A stretch of 64,000 nucleotides of DNA from Zhongshania sp. (GTDB lineage: Bacteria; Pseudomonadota; Gammaproteobacteria; Pseudomonadales; Spongiibacteraceae): NCBI RefSeq assembly GCF_029212375.1, contig NZ_JARGNU010000003.1:62001-126000 (forward strand), written 5' to 3'. The position numbers were made by a program, and so were the translations under genes. Below, in pieces: positions 31,684 to 41,796 of the stretch. The notes beneath the pieces are model-generated. The model was not told the origin of the DNA, searched no databases, and saw only the letters and a program-made list of their open reading frames with translations. Position 1 is the stretch's first letter. Each line of letters opens with the position of its first letter.

Positions 31684-32202
31684 TTAGCTTATAACAATAT
31701 CAACATCGAGTTGCTCGGCAATAGCGTCGAGACTGTCTTCTAGTTCATCAAAGTTACAGCCGGCGGGCATTTCGGCGCACACATTGGCTTCGAATAAGGC
31801 GTCGCCACTCATGGCGGCGCTGGTGACATTCGAACTCATTTCAACCACATTAATCTGCTGCTGTTTAAGCGCGCGGCTTACTTCACGAACAATGCCTGGT
31901 CGGTCATTGCCCAGAATATGTAGTTTACATAACTTGCCGCTTCCGCCAGGCGCGGGAGCACTTGCGCCAGGCTGAATATGAATTGTTAAGCCTTCGATGT
32001 TTAGGCTAGACAAAGCCTTGCTGAGTTCGTCGAGTTCGGCCTGAGCAACGGCGACCCTAACAATGCCGGCAAATTGGCCGGCGAGCTGGGTCATGCGGCT
32101 TTCTAGCCAGTTACCGTGGTGGTCGGCAACAATGTCGGCAAGGCGTTCTACAAGACCAGGGCGATCTTGACCAAGAAAAGTAAAAACCAAAGAGCTGTTC
32201 AC
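31684..32202 (-). CDS. gcvR: ACT-domain protein, glycine cleavage system transcriptional repressor GcvR-like
   Basis: Two ACT-like segments: 'FTFLGQDRPGLVERLADIVADHHGNWLESRMTQLAGQFAGIV' and 'LHILGNDRPGIVREVSRAL'. Confidence 0.82.
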   Translation of the reverse strand: MNSSLVFTFLGQDRPGLVERLADIVADHHGNWLESRMTQLAGQFAGIVRVAVAQAELDELSKALSSLNIEGLTIHIQPGASAPAPGGSGKLCKLHILGNDRPGIVREVSRALKQQQINVVEMSSNVTSAAMSGDALFEANVCAEMPAGCNFDELEDSLDAIAEQLDVDIVIS

Positions 32203-32278
32203 GGCGTACCCTTATTCGGTAATGATGGTAGTGGTAGAGTATAGTCTGGGCTGAAATAGAGTGTAAGGGAGTAGAGGC

Positions 32279-32605
32279 ATGAAGGTGATTGTCGATTTTT
32301 GTTTAACGCCTTTAGAAGCAGAGACTTCACTGACACCGTATAGTGCCGAATGCCAAAAAATTATCGCCAGCTTGGGTTTGTCTCATCAATTGCATGCCTA
32401 CGGCACCAATATTGAGGGTGAGTGGGAGGTGGTGATGGACGCGGTTAAACGCTGCCATATGCGAGTACATGAAATGGGCGCACCGCGAATATCCACCCAG
32501 CTTAAGATTGGCACGCGCAGTGATCGCGAACAAAGTATGGCTGATAAAGTCTCACATGTGCGGGACTATTTAGCGCAGTCTTTAAAGCGCAAGCAAACTC
32601 AATAA
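32279..32605 (+). CDS. MTH1187 family (thiamine-binding) protein
   Basis: 108 aa; 'LTPYSAECQKIIASLGLSHQLHAYGTNIEGEWEVVMDAVKRCH'. Confidence 0.8.
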   Translation: MKVIVDFCLTPLEAETSLTPYSAECQKIIASLGLSHQLHAYGTNIEGEWEVVMDAVKRCHMRVHEMGAPRISTQLKIGTRSDREQSMADKVSHVRDYLAQSLKRKQTQ

Positions 32606-32615
32606 GGAACAGTTT

Positions 32616-33467
32616 ATGAGAGTTAAAATATTGCCACGGGCTTTGCACAGCGCCTTACTGTTTGGTGTGCTTAGTTTGTTTTTAATCGATGGGGTAAGAG
32701 CAGATGTGCCGAGTGCTGCGCCGAATTGGTCGGGTGTTGTTGATGCCAGCCATCGCAGCGCCGAGAACAAATCCCGAGATAAATTTCGTCACCCCGTAGA
32801 GACCTTACTGTTTTTTGGAATTCAGCCCTGCGACACAGTGGTAGAACTTTGGCCGGGGGCTGGTGGTTGGTATAGCGAAGTGCTGGCGCCATTGGTGCGT
32901 GACTGTGGCAAACTGTATGCTGCGCAATTTGCTGCCGATAGCGACGTGTCTTTCTACAAGAATGCGCGGCTTGCCTACGAGCAGAAATTGGCGGCTAGCC
33001 CCGCCGTTTACGATAAAGTTGCAGTAACGACTTTGCAGGCCCCCGATTTTCTCGACATTGCGCCAGCGGCGAGTGCCGATAAGCTGCTAACTTTTCGCAA
33101 TGTTCACAATTGGCTAAAAGCGGGTGTGGCCGATCAGGTGTTTGCGGCTGCATTTAAGGCCCTAAAGCCCGGCGGCATTTTCGGTGTGGTTGAACACCGC
33201 GCAGATGCCGATGCGACCATGGCAGAGATGGTGGAGAGCGGCTATGTGAGTGAGCAAACGGTGATTGCACTGGCCGAAGCGGCGGGTTTTTTACTGCTCG
33301 ATAGTAGCGAGATAAATGCTAATGCCAAAGATGACCACCATCATCCCAAGGGCGTGTGGACCTTGCCGCCGAGCTTGCGGCTTGGTGATCGCGAGCGGGG
33401 AAAATATTTGGCGATTGGTGAAAGTGATCGAATGACGCTTAAATTTGGTAAACCTGTACATGAATGA
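32616..33467 (+). CDS. Exported class I SAM-dependent methyltransferase-like protein
   Basis: Signal-peptide-like N-terminus; 'DTVVELWPGAGGWYSEVLAP', 'LTFRNVHNWL'. Confidence 0.82.
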   Translation: MRVKILPRALHSALLFGVLSLFLIDGVRADVPSAAPNWSGVVDASHRSAENKSRDKFRHPVETLLFFGIQPCDTVVELWPGAGGWYSEVLAPLVRDCGKLYAAQFAADSDVSFYKNARLAYEQKLAASPAVYDKVAVTTLQAPDFLDIAPAASADKLLTFRNVHNWLKAGVADQVFAAAFKALKPGGIFGVVEHRADADATMAEMVESGYVSEQTVIALAEAAGFLLLDSSEINANAKDDHHHPKGVWTLPPSLRLGDRERGKYLAIGESDRMTLKFGKPVHE

Positions 33468-33684
33468 TACTGATTATGTTGAAATCCCGTGGCAAAAACT
33501 CAGTCCAGAGGCTTTGCAGGGCATGCTTGAAGAGTTAGTGAGTCGCGACGGCACTGACTACGGTGAGCAGGAATTGAGCACCGAGACTAAAATAAGCCAA
33601 TTGCGCAATGCCTTAGCGCAAAAGCGCGCGGCCATCGCCTTTTGTCCCGACAGCGAAAGCTGGACGGTAATATCGAAAACCTAA
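33460..33684 (+). CDS. YheU family protein
   Basis: 'VEIPWQKLSPEALQGMLEELVSRDGTDYGEQELSTETKISQL'. Confidence 0.87.
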   Translation: MNDTDYVEIPWQKLSPEALQGMLEELVSRDGTDYGEQELSTETKISQLRNALAQKRAAIAFCPDSESWTVISKT

Positions 33685-33760
33685 CGATGTTGAATACTTG
33701 CAATTGCGGCGGCGACATTGACAATAGACGGCCTTAATAGCCCTAAAATTGGATAGACGA

Positions 33761-33994
33761 ATGACAATAGCGGTAGATCACACCTTGGATACCTGCGGTT
33801 TATACTGCCCAGAGCCAGTGATGATGTTACACAATAAAATTCGCGATATTGCCTCGGGTGACATTTTGGAAGTGATTGCCACTGATCCGGCTACCACCAG
33901 AGACATCCCTAAGTTTTGTCAGTTTCTTGGCCACAGCTTGCTGGGCCAAGAAGAGAGCGATAAGGTATACCGCTATTTTGTGCAAAAGGCCTGA
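33761..33994 (+). CDS. tusA: Sulfurtransferase TusA
   Basis: '[20 protein letters not shown]...[20 protein letters not shown]'; ORF track extends to 33749. Confidence 0.92.
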   Translation: MTIAVDHTLDTCGLYCPEPVMMLHNKIRDIASGDILEVIATDPATTRDIPKFCQFLGHSLLGQEESDKVYRYFVQKA

Positions 33995-34022
33995 TTGGCT
34001 TTTTAACTGTGATTGTTTACCG

Positions 34023-34703
34023 CTACTGCAATAGCTGGGTTAATGCCCTTGTGGCGATCTCGCCCCCCGCCTTAATTTGATTTGCGATGTGGTACTGGAA
34101 AAAATAGCGGAACGTCGGATTTCTCTGCACCACAAATAAGCAGGGGTCACCAACCAAGATTGGAAAGTGGGTGGCTTGGCTCATGTCGGCAACCATCGCT
34201 AGCATGTCGCCGTTGGAATCTAGTCGCCAACTAATGACCGGTTGCAGTTCAAACTCCATGCTGTCGCCAAGCAGGGCGGCATGACTGCCTATTAAATCGG
34301 GAAACTCCTGAATAAAACTGCCTTCGCTGGGGGCGGGATAGTTACGCATGGCACTAAGTGCGGCAAGGTGATGTTCAGGTATTTCACTAAAGCGGCGCTC
34401 GCGGGCGGGGTCGTAGTAGCCCTGCGATTGCCCTGTATTAGCGTTGTCCAAGTCGATGCAGCGGGCGATGCCGGTTAGCCATGGCAGCAGTGCGACGTAT
34501 TTACCGCTGGCTAACTGTGCCCAAGCGAGTATTTTTACCGCATAGAGTTTGTCGCGACTGAGTGCGTGATGAGCGTAAAGCAGGCATAGTCCCTCATACT
34601 CGGGGGATATGCGGAGAATTCTATTTTGCTCAGCCGCACGGGGGCGCTGGGGAAATGGAATAATCTTCGCCGTGGAAGATTTGCCGAGGTTACGTGGAGC
34701 CAT
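34023..34703 (-). CDS. Hypothetical protein
   Basis: ~226 aa from MAPRNLGKSSTAK; ORF track extends to 34754. No family recognised with certainty. Confidence 0.7.
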   Translation of the reverse strand: MAPRNLGKSSTAKIIPFPQRPRAAEQNRILRISPEYEGLCLLYAHHALSRDKLYAVKILAWAQLASGKYVALLPWLTGIARCIDLDNANTGQSQGYYDPARERRFSEIPEHHLAALSAMRNYPAPSEGSFIQEFPDLIGSHAALLGDSMEFELQPVISWRLDSNGDMLAMVADMSQATHFPILVGDPCLFVVQRNPTFRYFFQYHIANQIKAGGEIATRALTQLLQ

Positions 34704-34869
34704 AATACATTCCTCACGTAGCGGGCGGTACATTTCGCTGCCGAGCTGAGGCATGTGGCTTGGGGCTTAAATCCACCCATTGCTACCATGCTCATTCGCA
34801 AAGTCGGTGCGCGAAAGTCCCTTTCTGTTAAAATTACTCCCTGTTTCTGATTTTGCCAAGTGCTTGTTG

Positions 34870-35364
34870 ATGAGTTTTTGTTATTTTTCTTATGGTTCTA
34901 ATATGAATTCCGCGCGGATGGAAGCGAGAGGGTTGGCTTTCACCCGCGCGGAAAGCGCCCGTTTGTGCGGCTATCGGCTCGTGTTTAATAAGCGTTCACA
35001 CTGCACGGTTGGTGTTGCTTATGCGAACGTAGTGCATAGCAGTCAGTGTGCGGTAGAAGGCGTGTTGTATACCTTAGCCGACCCCAGTGCCCTAAACATT
35101 ATGGACCGCTTTGAGGGCACACCGGTACGCTACAGCCGCGAATGCTTGGCTGTGCAAACCGCTGTTGGCGTAAAGAATGCCTGGATTTACCTCGCGAATC
35201 CGGCCTATGTTGAGGCTGGTTTGTTACCCGAAAGTGGTTATCTAGCGCATTTATTGGCGGGTGCAGAATTTCTGTCGGCTGAGTATATGGCGATGTTGCG
35301 AGCGCAAGAGTGCCGTCCGTCTGCCCAAATTCAAGGTTTAAATGGTCTGCTCCACAATGCGTGA
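34870..35364 (+). CDS. Gamma-glutamylcyclotransferase-like protein
   Basis: 'FCYFSYGSNMNSARMEARGL...GYRLVFNK', 'VEGVLYTLADPSALNIMDRFEG'. Confidence 0.85.
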   Translation: MSFCYFSYGSNMNSARMEARGLAFTRAESARLCGYRLVFNKRSHCTVGVAYANVVHSSQCAVEGVLYTLADPSALNIMDRFEGTPVRYSRECLAVQTAVGVKNAWIYLANPAYVEAGLLPESGYLAHLLAGAEFLSAEYMAMLRAQECRPSAQIQGLNGLLHNA

Positions 35365-35956
35365 GGCGCGGACTGTTGCAAAATCCCTTGGTCAACTTGC
35401 TAGCAGCGAGTTGATTTGCGAGGTGTTTGCCCGTTGTTTTGCACAAAGCCACCGCAGTCTGTTGGTCGCGGGCGGAGACGAACCTTTTTATCAGCCCGCG
35501 ATTGTGTCCGATGACTACCATCAAATTGTGTTTCGGGCAGATTACGCGGCCAGTGCCCTTCATGAGGCGGCTCATTGGTGTATAGCAGGCGAAGCCCGTC
35601 GTCAGCTGCCAGATTACGGTTATTGGTATGAACCTGATGGTCGCGACGCGGCACGCCAAAGCGTCTTTGAATCAGTAGAGATCTGCCCTCAAGCCCTAGA
35701 GTGTTTGTTTAGTTATGCAGCGGGCCGTCGTTTTCGGGTTAGCATTGATAATCTCGGCGGTGTGGAGATTGATCCATTTCCTTTTCAATTAGCGGTTTGG
35801 CAGCAGTGTCAGCGTTATCTTCGCAACGGCCTACCGCCGCGAGGCGAGCTGTTTCGGCAAGCACTGGCGCAGGAGTTTGGCACGAGCGTAGCCCTTGAGT
35901 CTATCAATATCCCCTTAAGTTATGTTGTAGATAAATGTTTAATATCAAATAGATAG
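35342..35956 (+). CDS. epmC: Elongation factor P hydroxylase EpmC (YfcM)
   Basis: 'HEAAHWCIAGEARRQLPDYGYWYEPDGRDAARQSVFESVEICPQALECLFS'. Confidence 0.9.
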   Translation: MVCSTMREARTVAKSLGQLASSELICEVFARCFAQSHRSLLVAGGDEPFYQPAIVSDDYHQIVFRADYAASALHEAAHWCIAGEARRQLPDYGYWYEPDGRDAARQSVFESVEICPQALECLFSYAAGRRFRVSIDNLGGVEIDPFPFQLAVWQQCQRYLRNGLPPRGELFRQALAQEFGTSVALESINIPLSYVVDKCLISNR

Positions 35957-35993
35957 GCTGTATATCTCGAATTAAAAATAGGATTAGAACGCA

Positions 35994-37112
35994 TTGAAAA
36001 TAGTGGTGGATGAAAATATTCCCGGTGCTAAGCAGTGTCTCGCTCAATTTGGTGAGGTAGTCCTGCGCAGTGGTCGGGAGATTTGCGCGGCAGATGTGCA
36101 GGACGCGGATGCCTTAATTGTACGCTCTGTCACCAAGGTCAATCCCGCTTTGTTGGCGGGCTCGAGTGTGCGGTTTGTTGGCTCAACCACAATTGGCAGT
36201 GATCATCTCGATATTGATTATTTGTGTGGGCAGGGAATTTATTTTTGCACCGCGCCGGGCTCCAATGCCGAGTCGGTGGTGGATTATGTGCTCAGTGTAC
36301 TTTGCCGAGTTGATGGGTCGCTGGCGACTTTACTGACTGGTGGTAGTAGGGTCGGAATTGTCGGTTACGGTAATGTCGGCAAGCGCTTGGGGCAGCGTTT
36401 AACTGCTATTGGTATCGATTGGATTGCCTACGACCCATTGCTGAACCTCGCAGACTATCCCAATTTGCGTTCGCTAGCCGAGGTCATCAACAGTGCGGTG
36501 CTGAGTTTGCATGCGCCCTTGACCGTGGCAGGGCCTTTTCCAAGTTTTCATATGCTGAATGCAGTGCAACTGCAGAGCTTGCCGGAAAATGCCCTGCTGT
36601 TAAATGCTGGGCGCGGCGAGGTGGTGGCGACAGAGGAATTACACGCTCTGCTAGACAGTCGGCCGGATATTCGCTTGGCCTTGGATGTGTGGGAGGGCGA
36701 GCCCGACTTTCCCGCTGCCTTGGCTGAGCGCTGTACGATTGCAACCCCGCATATTGCTGGTTATAGCGTCGATGGTAAAAAAACCGGATTGCAGATGATC
36801 GCCGCCGAACTGGCGAACTTTTTGGATAAACCTTTAAAAGTAGAAGACGATAGTGCTGATACTGAGTCGCCGGCAATTCACTGCCCGGGGGGCGACGCGT
36901 TTAGTTTAATTCCCGCGGCGGTGCTGGCGGTGTACGACGTGGCCGGTGATAGTCAGCGTTTTAAGGCGATTATTGCAGATGCTGAGCGCGGAAAACGCTT
37001 TGATTTACTGCGTAAACACTACCCGCCGCGCCGCGAATTAGCTTACAGCAATCTTGTTGCAGTTGAGCCTGAAATGGCTAGTTTGCTGCGCGCTGTGCAA
37101 GGCGGCAAATGA
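35994..37112 (+). CDS. pdxB: Erythronate-4-phosphate dehydrogenase
   Basis: 'MKIVVDENIPGAKQCLAQFGEV', 'GSTTIGSDHLDIDYLCGQGIYFCTAPGSNAESVVDYVLS', 'GIVGYGNVGKRLGQRL'. TTG start. Confidence 0.96.
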   Translation: MKIVVDENIPGAKQCLAQFGEVVLRSGREICAADVQDADALIVRSVTKVNPALLAGSSVRFVGSTTIGSDHLDIDYLCGQGIYFCTAPGSNAESVVDYVLSVLCRVDGSLATLLTGGSRVGIVGYGNVGKRLGQRLTAIGIDWIAYDPLLNLADYPNLRSLAEVINSAVLSLHAPLTVAGPFPSFHMLNAVQLQSLPENALLLNAGRGEVVATEELHALLDSRPDIRLALDVWEGEPDFPAALAERCTIATPHIAGYSVDGKKTGLQMIAAELANFLDKPLKVEDDSADTESPAIHCPGGDAFSLIPAAVLAVYDVAGDSQRFKAIIADAERGKRFDLLRKHYPPRRELAYSNLVAVEPEMASLLRAVQGGK

Positions 37113-37275
37113 ACTCTGCAGAGGTGTCTTGCAAGGCTTGCAGGCTATTTTCAATCATGGCGTCGCTAATCGGTATCTCGCGACCATCTTGGTCGATGAT
37201 GGCGCCGAGATAATTGTTTTGTTCAGTATTCCGCTGGAATTTTGCGCTGGTGTGTTGGCTCACCGTGTTCTCCAT
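37078..37275 (-). CDS. Small hypothetical protein, possibly PA1571-like
   Basis: 'NNYLGAIIDQDGREIPISDAMIENSLQAL' resembles the PA1571-type short motif; family recalled from memory, weak RBS. Confidence 0.4.
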   Translation of the reverse strand: MENTVSQHTSAKFQRNTEQNNYLGAIIDQDGREIPISDAMIENSLQALQDTSAEFICRLAQRAAN

Positions 37276-37441
37276 TGCGTGTTGGCTGGCATGGCCTTGT
37301 AGTCTGGTTTGGTTAATTTGGCCACGATTTACAGCGCATGTACCTAGGCAATTTACGTAATAGTCTGGGATTGGTTTGGGTTTGAACAAATTACAGCTTC
37401 TATTAGTGGGCAGGCCTAAGCCTTAGCCTGAAAGGAATATC

Positions 37442-38575
37442 ATGTTTAAGTTGGGCTTAATCGTAAACCCCATCGCTGGCGCTGGCGGTCCACTTGGTCT
37501 GAAGGGCAGTGATGACTTACGCAGCAGCGATGGCCGGTCGCAGGCGAGGGTCCTGCGCTGTTTGGCGCATCTGGCCAAGGCCGCGAGTGGACGCTTAGCG
37601 GTTTATGGCTTTAACGGCGCGATGTCGGCGCACAACAGTGGCAATGACGTTAATGATGCCGAATTGGCAGGTTTTCCCTTTGTGTCGGTTGGTCGGCCGC
37701 TGAGCGACGAGCAAACCACGCCAGCAGATACCCAAGCCGCTGCGCAGGCATTGCTAAGCGCAGGGGTGGATTTACTGCTGTTTGTAGGCGGTGATGGCAC
37801 CGCGCGGGACGTGTTTGCCGCTATTGGTGCAGCACTGCCCGCGTTGGGGGTTCCCGCTGGGGTGAAGATGCACTCTGGGGTCTATGCGGTTAGCCCCGAG
37901 AGTGCGGCAGATATTGTGTTGGCGCTATTGGATGGCGGCTTGGTCGATGTTGAGCTTGCCGAGGTGCGCGACATCGACGAGGTGGCTTTTCGAGAGGGAA
38001 AAGTGCGCTCCCAACACTTCGGTGAATTATTAGTGCCCCGCATTGGCGGCTTTTTACAGCACGTTAAGTCTGGGGGGCGTGAGGTTGAAGAGCTAGTGCT
38101 GGCCGATATTGCCGATGAACTCATCGCTGACATGGATGCCGAGACCCTCTACGTTGTTGGTCCAGGTAGTACGACCCAAGCGGTGATGATTCAGCTAGGC
38201 TTGGAAAATACCCTATTGGGTTTCGATCTGATCTGCGATCAGCAGTTAGTGGCGCGGGACCTGAGTGGCCAAGGTATTGCTGATGCTGTGGCGAGTCATA
38301 AGGGCCCTGTAAAGGTGTTGATAACGGCGATTGGCGGGCAGGGGCATATATTGGGGAGAGGTAATCAACAACTTGGCCCAGAGCTGATTCGCAGGATTGG
38401 CCGGGATAATTTTATTGTGATTGCAACTAAAACAAAAATTCGTGAGTTGGCGGGGCGGCCTCTGTTGGTCGACAGTAATGATTTGGTTTTGGATAAAGAG
38501 TGGGAAGGGTATATTCGAGTGGTAACAGGGTATCGGGATGCGATTATGTATCGAGTGAGTGCGTCTGGTGAGTGA
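37442..38575 (+). CDS. ATP-NAD kinase family protein
   Basis: 'LGLIVNPIAGAGGPLGLKGSD', 'LLLFVGGDGTARDV', 'VGPGSTTQAVM'. Confidence 0.9.
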   Translation: MFKLGLIVNPIAGAGGPLGLKGSDDLRSSDGRSQARVLRCLAHLAKAASGRLAVYGFNGAMSAHNSGNDVNDAELAGFPFVSVGRPLSDEQTTPADTQAAAQALLSAGVDLLLFVGGDGTARDVFAAIGAALPALGVPAGVKMHSGVYAVSPESAADIVLALLDGGLVDVELAEVRDIDEVAFREGKVRSQHFGELLVPRIGGFLQHVKSGGREVEELVLADIADELIADMDAETLYVVGPGSTTQAVMIQLGLENTLLGFDLICDQQLVARDLSGQGIADAVASHKGPVKVLITAIGGQGHILGRGNQQLGPELIRRIGRDNFIVIATKTKIRELAGRPLLVDSNDLVLDKEWEGYIRVVTGYRDAIMYRVSASGE

Positions 38576-39533
38576 TTTTGCACGCTTTGCGGCGTTAAGT
38601 GATTTTGCCTCCTGGCCGGAAAAAATGGCGGGTAGCTCTGCTGCCCAGCGCCTTTTCCATGGTCGTGGCCAGTGCTTTGCTGGATTTGAATATTTTACGG
38701 TTGACTACTTCGCGCCGGTTTTGTGGCTGGTCTTATACCGCGCGCCGGAGCCTGAATTTTGGGCGCAGTTCTGCACGGAGCTAAAGCTCTGTTGTGAGGG
38801 AAGTAGTGGTGCGGCTATTGTTCAGAGCCGGTATCAAGATTCGCCTGCAACTTATTGTTTATGGGGAAGTATACCAATTAATTTTACTGCCAAAGAAGGG
38901 GCGGCAGAATACTTGCTTGATCTCGGCGCAAAGCAGAATATTGGCTATTTTATGGACATGCAGCCGGCGCGGCAGTGGTTGGCTGAGCGGGCCGAGGGCA
39001 AGCGAATTTTAAATTTATTTGCCTATACCTGCGCCTTCTCGGTGGCGGCAGAATTGGCCGGCGCAGCGCGCCTAGTGAACGTGGATATGAGTAAAGGCGC
39101 TCTGCAGGGTGGTCGTGAAAATCACCGCCGCAATGGCGCGCGGCTAACAACGAGTGGAGAGGCGGCGGAGCTTAAATTTTTGAGCCACGATATTCTCAAG
39201 TCCTGGGGGCGTTTGCGTAAATTAGGACCCTACGACGTGGTTGTTTGTGATCCGCCCTCGCTGCAGAGAGGTAGTTTTGATGCGGTTAAGGATTATCCTA
39301 AATTGGCGAGGCGCTTTAGTGAGCTAATGCCCTTAGGTGGGGACGTGTTGGCTTGTTTAAATGCGCCGTATTTAGACGAGCAGTTTCTGCGTGAGACCGT
39401 TGAACGCCACTGTACTGAGGCGGTGTTTGTTGAGCGCTTAGCGGGTCGGCGAGATTTTCCGGAGCAGAGTGCAGATCGGGCCCTGAAGGTTTTGCATTTT
39501 CAGATCAAGCCGCGCGAAGCTGACTTGATCTGA
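38559..39533 (+). CDS. Class I SAM-dependent methyltransferase, RlmI/RlmK-like
   Basis: 'RILNLFAYTCAFSVAAELAGAARLVNVDMSKGAL', 'DVVVCDPPSLQRGSF'. Confidence 0.85.
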   Translation: MRLVSDFARFAALSDFASWPEKMAGSSAAQRLFHGRGQCFAGFEYFTVDYFAPVLWLVLYRAPEPEFWAQFCTELKLCCEGSSGAAIVQSRYQDSPATYCLWGSIPINFTAKEGAAEYLLDLGAKQNIGYFMDMQPARQWLAERAEGKRILNLFAYTCAFSVAAELAGAARLVNVDMSKGALQGGRENHRRNGARLTTSGEAAELKFLSHDILKSWGRLRKLGPYDVVVCDPPSLQRGSFDAVKDYPKLARRFSELMPLGGDVLACLNAPYLDEQFLRETVERHCTEAVFVERLAGRRDFPEQSADRALKVLHFQIKPREADLI

Positions 39534-39556
39534 GTGGGCATAAGCCGGTAAATCGG

Positions 39557-40789
39557 CTATTTCAAGGCCTTGAGCTGCTTGCGGTAGCCAGCGAGGAAGT
39601 GGGCAAAGCGTTCAATGGCATCGGCCAAATCGAGCTTATTGGGCAGGAATACAATCCGCAAATGGTCGGGCTGTGGCCAATTAAAGCCAGAGCCCTGCAC
39701 CAATAGAATACGCTCTTGGTTTAATAAGTCTAAAACCAGCTTCTCGTCGTCTAGAACGGGGTATACCTCGGGATCGAGTTTTGGGAACATGTAAATGGCC
39801 CCAGCCGGCTTGGTACAGCTCACACCAGGTATTTCATTGAGCATTTTGTGGGCTAAATCACGCTGCTCGAGCAGGCGGCCGCCGGGCAGGATAAGTTCAT
39901 TGATGCTCTGATAGCCGCCAAGTGCCGTTTGGATGGCGTGCTGAGCGGGCACATTGGCGCATAGCCGCATCGACGACAATATATTTAGGCCTTCAATATA
40001 ATCGCTAGCGCGGTCTTTGGCGCCAGACACAATTAGCCAGCCGCTGCGGAAACCAGCAAGACGATAGGCTTTTGACAGGCCGTTAAAGGTCAGGCACAAA
40101 ATATCGGCCTTTAAGCTGCCAATCGGAATGTGCACGGCATCGTCATAAAGAATTTTGCTGTAAATTTCGTCGGCAAACACCACAAGATTGTGCTCTTCGG
40201 CAATCGCGACCAACTGCTCCAACATTTCACGGCTGTATACGGCGCCAGTGGGGTTGTTGGGGTTGATAATAACGATCGCCTTGGTATTGGCGGTGATCTT
40301 GCTGAGAATGTCGTCTATTGACGGCTGCCAGCCATTATCTTCTTCGCATAGGTAATGTACTGGCGTGGCGCCAGACAGAGACACCACGGCGGTCCAAAGC
40401 GGGTAGTCGGGGGCGGGTATGAGAACCTCGTCACCTTGGTTTAGTAAGGCCTGAGTGGCCATGCTAATTAATTCGCTGGCGCCATTGCCCAAATAGATGT
40501 CGCCAACTTCAACGCCAGGTATGCCGATTTTTTGGCACTCTTGCATAACCGCTTTGCGGGCGCTGTATAGGCCTTTGGAGTCGCTGTAGCCTTCGCTGTC
40601 GGGCAGCATGCGGATGACATCTTGAATGATCTCATCAGGGGCGTTAAAACCGAAGGGGGCGGGGTTGCCGATATTCAGCTTGAGTATGCGGTAGCCTTCT
40701 TCTTCAAGCTCATTGGCGCGCTGCAGCACTGGGCCACGAATATCGTAGCAAACATTGCTCAGTTTTTTCGACTTGTAATAGGGGCCCAT
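39557..40789 (-). CDS. alaA: Alanine aminotransferase AlaA-like PLP-dependent aminotransferase
   Basis: 'DIRGPVLQRANELEEEGYRILKLNIGNPAPFGFNAPDEI', 'LSKAYRLAGFRSGWLIVSG'. Confidence 0.9.
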   Translation of the reverse strand: MGPYYKSKKLSNVCYDIRGPVLQRANELEEEGYRILKLNIGNPAPFGFNAPDEIIQDVIRMLPDSEGYSDSKGLYSARKAVMQECQKIGIPGVEVGDIYLGNGASELISMATQALLNQGDEVLIPAPDYPLWTAVVSLSGATPVHYLCEEDNGWQPSIDDILSKITANTKAIVIINPNNPTGAVYSREMLEQLVAIAEEHNLVVFADEIYSKILYDDAVHIPIGSLKADILCLTFNGLSKAYRLAGFRSGWLIVSGAKDRASDYIEGLNILSSMRLCANVPAQHAIQTALGGYQSINELILPGGRLLEQRDLAHKMLNEIPGVSCTKPAGAIYMFPKLDPEVYPVLDDEKLVLDLLNQERILLVQGSGFNWPQPDHLRIVFLPNKLDLADAIERFAHFLAGYRKQLKALK

Positions 40790-40987
40790 GTTCTGCCTTC
40801 TTAATCCGTAGTAAGTTCAGAGTGTTAGTCTGTAGTGGCTTGGCTGACTGATCAGCTGTGCTGGTAGTGGGTAAATCGGGGTGCTAAATTTGTGTGAGCG
40901 GCATCGCTATTGTCTTAGTATGCCCTGCGCCAAGAATTACTTGGTGTGATTATACGGCGTTGATGGCCACAAGGTGGAGAGCTTTTC

Positions 40988-41389
40988 GTGGAAAAAATAG
41001 TGAAATCTGAGAGTGAATGGCGGGAACTTCTCTCTGAAGAGGAGTTTCAGGTGTGTCGCCAAAAGGGGACTGAGCGCGCGTTTACTGGTGAGTATAACGC
41101 TGAAAAGGCCGATGGCATTTACCGCTGCCGCTGCTGTGGGCAGCCCTTGTTTAGCTCGGAGACAAAATACGACTCCGGCTCGGGATGGCCGAGCTTTTAT
41201 CAACCCAGCGAAGAAGAGGTTGTTGCTATAAATAGAGATGCAAGTCATGGCATGGTTAGGGAGGAGGTGGTATGTGCCCGCTGTGAGGCACATTTAGGCC
41301 ATGTTTTTCCAGACGGCCCTGCGCCGACCGGTTTGCGCTATTGTATTAATTCGCTATCGCTTAAGCTCGACACCGATGGTGATGAGTAA
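40988..41389 (+). CDS. msrB: Peptide-methionine (R)-S-oxide reductase
   Basis: '[29 protein letters not shown]', '[30 protein letters not shown]'. Confidence 0.96.
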   Translation: MEKIVKSESEWRELLSEEEFQVCRQKGTERAFTGEYNAEKADGIYRCRCCGQPLFSSETKYDSGSGWPSFYQPSEEEVVAINRDASHGMVREEVVCARCEAHLGHVFPDGPAPTGLRYCINSLSLKLDTDGDE

Positions 41390-41466
41390 TTACTAGCCAG
41401 ATTGTTTATTAAACAAACAGTATTGCCCTTTAATTTGATTTATTTCACTTTAATGGCAAAAGCGAC

Positions 41467-41495
41467 TTGACGGCGGGCGCTAAGGTTTCTAGAAT
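41467..41495 (+). promoter_or_regulatory. Promoter of tRNA-Glu copy 1
   Basis: TTGACG - 17 bp - TAGAAT followed by GC-rich CGCGCC discriminator. Confidence 0.85.
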
Positions 41496-41545
41496 TCGCG
41501 CCACTTTCAGACAACAAGTGACTCGGAGTCTGGAAGGTTTGCGGC

Positions 41546-41621
41546 GTCCCCTTCGTCTAGTGGCCTAGGACACTGCCCTTTCACGGCAGTAACAGGGGTT
41601 CGAGTCCCCTAGGGGACGCCA
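41546..41621 (+). tRNA. tRNA-Glu (anticodon TTC), copy 1, CCA encoded
   Basis: GTCCCCTTCGTCTAGTGGCCTAGGACACTGCCCTTTCACGGCAGTAACAGGGGTTCGAGTCCCCTAGGGGACGCCA. Confidence 0.98.
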
Positions 41622-41654
41622 TTATTCAGTCGTGCTGATGCGTCGGCAGGGCGG

Positions 41655-41688
41655 AAAAGAGAAGCAGAAATGCTTCTCTTTTTTTTTT
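41655..41688 (+). terminator. Intrinsic terminator after tRNA-Glu copy 1
   Basis: GAGAAGCA-gaaa-TGCTTCTC followed by T10. Confidence 0.95.
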
Positions 41689-41720
41689 GCAAAAAATTTA
41701 ATATTGGCATGAAAATATCC

Positions 41721-41749
41721 TTGACGGGCAGGGTTTGGCGCTCTAGAAT
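41721..41749 (+). promoter_or_regulatory. Promoter of tRNA-Glu copy 2
   Basis: TTGACG - 17 bp - TAGAAT followed by GCGCGC discriminator. Confidence 0.85.
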
Positions 41750-41796
41750 GCGCGCTCTTTCAAGGACAGCAGCTTTGTTCTGAAAGAGCTCGCGGC

